A stretch of 64,000 bases of DNA. Source: Rhodobacterales bacterium (GTDB lineage: Bacteria > Pseudomonadota > Alphaproteobacteria > Rhodobacterales > Rhodobacteraceae). Where the stretch lies: NCBI GenBank assembly GCA_021155205.1, contig JAJNPS010000018.1, positions 1 through 64,000 of the forward strand, read 5' to 3'. The notes below the pieces were generated by a model. It was given only the letters and a program-made list of their open reading frames with translations. It made no database searches and was not told where the DNA came from. Within the stretch, counting starts at the first letter, position 1. The number at the start of each line of letters is the position of its first letter. Of this stretch, positions 61,348 to 64,000 are shown one piece after another. A program made the position numbers and the translations under genes.

Positions 61348-61469
61348 CGGTCAAGTCCAACTCCGAAAAACACATGGCCGCCATCTGCGGGCCGGAACGC
61401 GGCAGCAAGGGCGCGGGCATGGTGCCGGTCCCGCTCGGCAGACAGCAGATATGTGGTGCTGAACTGCAT
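61344..61469 (-). CDS. Putative 41-residue protein ahead of FixH-like gene
   Basis: The ATG at 61469 has GGAGGG six bases upstream, and the stop TGA overlaps the ATG of the FixH-like gene. It reads MQFSTTYLLSAERDRHHARA and ends FFGVGLDR. The protein is hydrophilic with a His pair. The ribosome site and the coupling at the 3' end favour a true gene over chance. No function or relatives are known to me. It could be a leader peptide that allows translation of the FixH-like gene. Confidence 0.45.
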   Translation of the reverse strand: MQFSTTYLLSAERDRHHARALAAAFRPADGGHVFFGVGLDR

Positions 61470-61578
61470 GAAAAGCCCTCCGAGCCTCTTGAGTGCAAGG
61501 TCGAGGAGAGGCGAGGATCACGGAAGCGGGGAACTGCACCCTCGCGCCATCGGTCCCCGCCACGGACAGACGCCCGGA

Positions 61579-61947
61579 TCAGGATCGTGGCGGCGGCAAT
61601 GTAACGGAGGGGCCGCGGAACCTCATCTGCGACTGTGTGAGGTCGGGCTGCAACAGCGCCACGGCACCGGATGCAGGCGGCTGCGCGGCACTGTGGGGCA
61701 TCACGGACACCGTGCAGGTCAAGCCTGCATGGCACGCAGGGGTCATGCCCTGTGTGCCCGCAGACCACGCCGAGACCTGGTCCGCTTTTGCCATAGGGAC
61801 ATCGAGACCCGCACGCGCCGAGGCCGACTGCGCCATAATCAGGCCAAGAACGACAATCATGGAAAACAGCCAGAACAGCACCAGCCGCACAGCCATTCCG
61901 GCCGGAGGAGACAGCAGTACAGACGATATGCTGCCCGCCTGCATCAT
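61579..61947 (-). CDS. Small membrane-anchored protein with Cys pair
   Basis: A 122-residue protein from ATG 61947, four bases after the L,D-transpeptidase stop, so it is co-transcribed. ATG 61896 (MAVRLVLFWLFS) is a second candidate start. It has one hydrophobic segment (LVLFWLFSMIVVLGLIMA), a middle part with CHAGLTC (C-x5-C) and Met/His, and a Pro-rich tail ending LPPPRS. The plan matches the small proteins at 55410 and 62706. Metal binding at the periplasmic face is plausible. Confidence 0.5.
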   Translation of the reverse strand: MMQAGSISSVLLSPPAGMAVRLVLFWLFSMIVVLGLIMAQSASARAGLDVPMAKADQVSAWSAGTQGMTPACHAGLTCTVSVMPHSAAQPPASGAVALLQPDLTQSQMRFRGPSVTLPPPRS

Positions 61948-61951
61948 CGTG

Positions 61952-62521
61952 TCAGATCAGCTTGACCTGTGTTCCAACCGGAACTCTGTCATAAACCGCC
62001 TCGATATGCTCGTTGTAAAGCCCGATGCACCCGTTCGACGCGCGACGACCGATCTTGCGGGTATCGGCGGTGCCGTGAATGCGGTAGTACTGCCACGACA
62101 GGTAAAGCGCACGTGTTCCAAGCGGGTTGATCGGGTCTCCACCAGGCACGAAGGCAGGCCATTCGGGATTGCGCTTGCGCATCGACGGCGTGGGGGCCCA
62201 GCTCGGATTGACCTTTTTGTCGACAACCTCGGTGTAACCCCTGCGCGTCAGTTCGTCCGTCAACGGCACCGATGTCGGAAAGATGTACATCTGGCCGTCG
62301 CTGGTCCAGTGCTGCATCGACCGGGTCGTGGTATCGGCGATGATGATGCCCAGACCAAGGCTGTCGAAATGGTCCTTCCAGTCGTGTACACGAAAGGATG
62401 AGAAGTTGTTGCGCACCGGCTCTTGGGGGAGTTGGGTGTCTTGCAGCGCAAAGGCAGCGCGGCCGGTCACGAACGGCGCCGCCAAAGCCGCAGCAATAAC
62501 GAATCGACGACTCAGTTGCAT
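61952..62521 (-). CDS. L,D-transpeptidase (YkuD domain), copy 1
   Basis: A 189-residue exported enzyme that makes 3-3 cross-links in peptidoglycan or links proteins to it. A signal lies at residues 1-26 (VIAAALAAPFVTGRAAFA). The YkuD catalytic block is YRIHGTADTRKIGRRA followed by SNGCIGLYNEH, with the catalytic His and Cys. ALYLSW and GGDPINPLGTRA also fit. Start ATG 62521 has AAGGAG upstream. It is divergent from the small gene 62706 and its YkuD partner at 63068, with which it shares the domain but little else. Confidence 0.9.
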   Translation of the reverse strand: MQLSRRFVIAAALAAPFVTGRAAFALQDTQLPQEPVRNNFSSFRVHDWKDHFDSLGLGIIIADTTTRSMQHWTSDGQMYIFPTSVPLTDELTRRGYTEVVDKKVNPSWAPTPSMRKRNPEWPAFVPGGDPINPLGTRALYLSWQYYRIHGTADTRKIGRRASNGCIGLYNEHIEAVYDRVPVGTQVKLI

Positions 62522-62705
62522 GGCCTGCTCCTTATTTTTTTTTACCGGATGCAACACTCCAATGTGGGAAGGTCAAACATCTTTCGTCCGGCACGCCGTC
62601 ACAAACTGGTGAAGGCGTGGCGAAATCGCCGATCCGGCGGGAAAGATGTGCATTCACTTCGATGTGATAACTGCAGATGCGCGGCCAACACGGTATTCTG
62701 TCAAT

Positions 62706-63029
62706 ATGTTTAGGATTCTCGTCTCGGTATGCGGCTTATTTGTAGTTGTTGCGCTGCTTGTCGGTCGCGCGCCAACAGGGCCGTGGCAACATGAGATGGG
62801 TGTACCCATGCATCAGGTTGCTGCGCTGTCCGAGAACGTCGAGATGGTCGAGATGGTCGAGTGTGGTGACACTTCCGGGCATGGCCAGTGTCAGATTGTC
62901 AGCACGGATCCGGGTTTTCTGCTCGCCATGTCGGCACCGCCTGCAATTCCCCGCCTTGCCACCGCGTCCGAGACCACGGCCAGCCAGAGCGTCGCCCCCT
63001 CCCTGCCTCCGCCGCGACGCTTTTCCTGA
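62706..63029 (+). CDS. Small membrane-anchored protein ahead of second L,D-transpeptidase
   Basis: A 107-residue protein from ATG 62706. One hydrophobic segment (ILVSVCGLFVVVALLVG) is followed by a Met/Val/Glu-rich part with two Cys (ECGDTSGHGQCQ) and a Pro-rich tail ending LPPPRRFS. It lies 38 bp ahead of the YkuD gene on the same strand. The plan is like the small proteins at 61579 and 55410. No known domain was recognised. Confidence 0.5.
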   Translation: MFRILVSVCGLFVVVALLVGRAPTGPWQHEMGVPMHQVAALSENVEMVEMVECGDTSGHGQCQIVSTDPGFLLAMSAPPAIPRLATASETTASQSVAPSLPPPRRFS

Positions 63030-63067
63030 ACGAAGACCACATCCATCCTTCCCCTTCAGGAGACACC

Positions 63068-63631
63068 ATGATTTCCCGACGCTTTCTGATCGGCGGGGCT
63101 GCCGCTGCGGCACTTGCCACGCCGTCCCTTCTGCTGGCCCACACGACCGAACCCTTTGTTCTGGCCGAAGAGTTTCAGCCACGAGAGGTGCGCGTGCGCG
63201 AACAGCACGCGCCCGGACAAATCCTTGTTTTTCCGCGCAACTACTTTCTCTACCACGTCTTTGCCCCGGAACGGGCGACCCGTTACGGCGTCGGCGTCGG
63301 CAAGGCCGGCCTGGAATTCAAGGGCACGGCCATCATTGAGCGCAAGGCCGAATGGCCGTCCTGGCGGCCGACAAACGCCATGATCCGCCGCGACCCCGGC
63401 AAGTACAAGAAATTTGCCGGCGGCGTGCCGGGCGGTCCCGGCAATCCGCTGGGGGCGCGGGCGCTCTATCTCTACAAGGATGGGATCGACACCTATTTCC
63501 GCATCCACGGCACGACCGAGCCGTCATCCATCGGCAAGTCGGTGTCGAACGGCTGCATCCGGATGCTGAACGAACACGTGATCCAGCTTTACGATCAGGT
63601 GGCGGTCGGAACGCCCGTGTCGGTGTTTTGA
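63068..63631 (+). CDS. L,D-transpeptidase (YkuD domain), copy 2
   Basis: A 187-residue exported enzyme. The signal MISRRFLIGGAAAAALATPS is twin-Arg-like. The catalytic block is YFRIHGTTEPSSIGKS and VSNGCIRMLNEH, with His and Cys; this is the standard HGT...SxGCIR form. GVGVGKAGLEFKG and GGPGNPLGARALYLYKDG match the ErfK/YbiS type. A CAGGAG site precedes the start. The stop overlaps the TTG start of the next gene. Confidence 0.92.
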   Translation: MISRRFLIGGAAAAALATPSLLLAHTTEPFVLAEEFQPREVRVREQHAPGQILVFPRNYFLYHVFAPERATRYGVGVGKAGLEFKGTAIIERKAEWPSWRPTNAMIRRDPGKYKKFAGGVPGGPGNPLGARALYLYKDGIDTYFRIHGTTEPSSIGKSVSNGCIRMLNEHVIQLYDQVAVGTPVSVF

Positions 63632-64000
63632 CCACGAGGCGCCGCGATCTCGTCGTCCTTGGCGGCATGGTTGCCGTGATCTGCGGTCTGCGCGCCCTGC
63701 CCCGGGACAGACTTCCGGGGCGTGGTCCGCGCCATGTCGCCATGGCCGGTCTGCCACCGTTTCGCCGTCTTGACGGCGGCGGGCAGACCTCGCGGGCAGA
63801 CCTGGCCATGATCGGACTTTATCCGGCTTCCCAAGACACGGATCTTCGTCGCGCGCGGGCCGAAACCCTGCGCGCCGCTTCTTGCCCTGCGCCCTTTGGC
63901 ACTGGCCGTCCGTGCCGGTGCCGGTTGCCTACTTCAGTGACTTCTTTTGTCCCTATTGCCGGGCCGGGGCTGGTGGTCGGACGAACCGTGGCGACGGGTG
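63628..64000 (+). pseudogene. DsbA-like thiol protein, apparently frameshifted, runs off the right edge
   Basis: From TTG 63628 (overlap TTGA with the YkuD stop) the frame gives MTTRRRDLVVLGGMVAVICG, a Tat-like twin-Arg signal, and protein-like sequence to about 63870. Beyond that the same frame is atypical, but the frame shifted by one base reads PVPVAYFSDFFCPYCRA from about 63918. That is the DsbA-type active site CPYC. A one-base deletion in about 63870-63893, or a sequencing error, would explain it. The gene is cut by the window end, so its state downstream is unseen. Confidence 0.6.

Noticed and set aside
61337..61768. A 143-codon minus-strand frame overlapping the FixH-like start
   Set aside because: It is Cys/Arg-rich, out of frame with the 41-residue gene that has a good ribosome site, and covers part of 61579-61947.
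61493..62401. A 302-codon plus-strand frame opposite the first YkuD gene
   Set aside because: Antisense to a gene with a clear catalytic motif; no domain seen.

Overview
The window is GC-rich, densely packed chromosome of an alphaproteobacterium, most likely a member of the Rhodobacteraceae. The grounds are the gene order pyrH-frr-uppS-cdsA-dxr-rseP-bamA-skp, a DUF2849-cysI-cysH-DUF934-fpr sulfite-reduction operon beside an Lrp-type regulator, a LexA box of the alphaproteobacterial GAAC-N7-GAAC type upstream of ssb, and an infC that appears to start at ATA. No species can be named from the sequence alone.

Left edge (1-4.9 kb): the decayed end of an integrated mobile element. An IS3-group insertion sequence enters from the left and stops at about 140, where it has cut the 5' part of a Toprim-domain primase gene. 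A DUF3987 protein, three small accessory genes and a Cro/C1-type regulator fused to an HGG-type domain follow. The element abuts the 3' end of tRNA-Ser(GGA), a typical integration target. Two copies of a 20-bp palindrome and a tandem 12-bp repeat lie inside it. A shortened IS1-family element, whose first catalytic Asp is Asn, sits between the tRNA and skp.

Core block (4.9-15.8 kb): on the minus strand are nucleotide, ribosome-recycling, isoprenoid and phospholipid genes (pyrH, frr, uppS, cdsA, dxr), then envelope biogenesis genes (rseP, an unlisted 45-residue membrane protein, bamA, skp). miaA and an AraC regulator run the other way.

Transport and metabolism (16-53 kb): a peptide-type ABC transporter (binding protein, two permeases, fused double ATPase); a lytic transglycosylase; ssb; two Fe-S assembly genes (SufT-like and IscA-like); tpiA; an EamA exporter coupled to a cytochrome P450; the assimilatory sulfite-reduction operon; infC; an Ala-rich OmpA protein; a LysR regulator divergent from a glutaryl-CoA-dehydrogenase-like gene; a glycosyltransferase pair; pyrC and pyrE; dnaB; alr; mlaE-mlaF; and a second peptide-type ABC operon that ends in a GntR/UTRA regulator.

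Right edge (53-64 kb): an accessory island that looks like periplasmic copper or redox handling combined with cell-wall remodelling. It holds a TlpA-like thioredoxin, a Met-rich multicopper oxidase, a DUF411 protein, a DsbA-like protein, cytochrome c, an extra penicillin-binding protein 2, a ferric-reductase-like membrane protein, a Cys-pair membrane protein, a FixH-like protein, two L,D-transpeptidases, several tiny secreted or anchored proteins, and a second DsbA-like gene that appears frameshifted and runs off the end. The mixture of peptidoglycan synthases with copper and thiol redox proteins is the least explained part of the window.
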